Below, piece after piece: positions 24,742 through 24,879 of a stretch of 24,879 nucleotides of DNA. This DNA comes from Flavobacteriaceae bacterium TMED179 (GTDB lineage Bacteria > Bacteroidota > Bacteroidia > Flavobacteriales > Flavobacteriaceae). Numbering within the stretch: the stretch's first letter is position 1; each line of letters starts with the position of its first letter. A program made the position numbers and the translations under genes. The stretch lies in assembly GCA_002169865.1 (NCBI GenBank), contig NHIC01000007.1, forward strand, positions 3,447 to 28,325. The letters run 5' to 3'. The notes below the pieces were generated by a model. The model was given only the letters and a program-made list of their open reading frames with translations. It had not been told where the DNA came from and did no database searches.

Positions 24742-24879
24742 TTAATACCTATAGTATTCTGGCTTATAAGGACCCTTAACCGTTACGCCTATATATTCAG
24801 CTTGTTCTGAAGAAAGTTCCTCTAGCTCAACGCCTAGGTGATCTAAATGAAGAGCAGCTACTTTTTCATCTAAATGCTT
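24742..24879 (-). CDS. ahcY: Adenosylhomocysteinase, C-terminal fragment (rest outside window)
   Basis: The minus strand is open from the right edge to a TAA at 24742-24744, giving 45 residues. The tail reads [20 protein letters not shown], then [11 protein letters not shown] and [10 protein letters not shown]. This is the highly conserved C-terminus of S-adenosylhomocysteine hydrolase, including the terminal KPxxYRY whose Lys and Tyr help close the NAD site. The enzyme splits S-adenosylhomocysteine to adenosine and homocysteine. The gene converges on rpmA; the 5' part is cut by the window edge. Confidence 0.95.
   Translation of the reverse strand, partial: KHLDEKVAALHLDHLGVELEELSSEQAEYIGVTVKGPYKPEYYRY

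Overview
The window looks like a chromosomal segment of a low-GC Bacteroidota bacterium, probably Flavobacteriia or a close relative. The evidence is very AT-rich coding sequence, tightly overlapping genes with little Shine-Dalgarno signal, several TTG/GTG starts, a TTG-N19-TATATTTG promoter of the Bacteroidota type before rplU, and the gene families present. Most of it (about 1-23360) is a surface-polysaccharide (O-antigen or capsule) locus. It then runs into housekeeping genes (rplU, rpmA, and the 3' end of ahcY on the minus strand). No tRNA, rRNA, CRISPR array or insertion sequence was seen.

Layout. (1) 1-4395: the tail of an unidentified gene, then an HpcH/HpaI-type aldolase, two short-chain dehydrogenases, a KdsB-like CMP-sugar synthetase and a GSCFA-domain protein. 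These are nearly contiguous. Together they suggest a module that builds and activates a 3-deoxy-2-ulosonic acid through an aldolase instead of a PEP-dependent synthase; this is inference. (2) 4520-8752: a large transferase-like surface-carbohydrate protein with an uncertain 5' end, a 2-oxoglutarate/Fe(II) oxygenase, a GT2 and a GT4 glycosyltransferase, all overlapping. (3) 8745-17690: a UDP-N-acetyl-L-fucosamine pathway (dehydratase, reductase with cupin, C2-epimerase) and a WbuB-like transferase. It is interrupted by an extra epimerase and, between reductase and C2-epimerase, by a block holding a GT-C-like membrane protein, a convergent polyprenyl-phosphate glycosyltransferase/methyltransferase pair and a 427-bp AT-rich gap. 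(4) 17721-20062: an MBOAT acyltransferase and an SGNH partner, a likely O-acetylation pair. (5) 20062-23360: rmlA-rmlC-rmlD-rmlB for dTDP-L-rhamnose, overlapping. (6) 23385-24879: a DoxX membrane protein, then rplU-rpmA with its own promoter, converging on ahcY.

Together the locus can supply dTDP-L-rhamnose, UDP-L-FucNAc and possibly an unusual CMP-ulosonic acid, transfer them with several glycosyltransferases, and decorate the glycan by acylation, hydroxylation and perhaps lipid-linked sugar addition. No flippase, polymerase, export ABC transporter or priming sugar-phosphate transferase is in the window, so the locus must continue upstream or depend on genes elsewhere.
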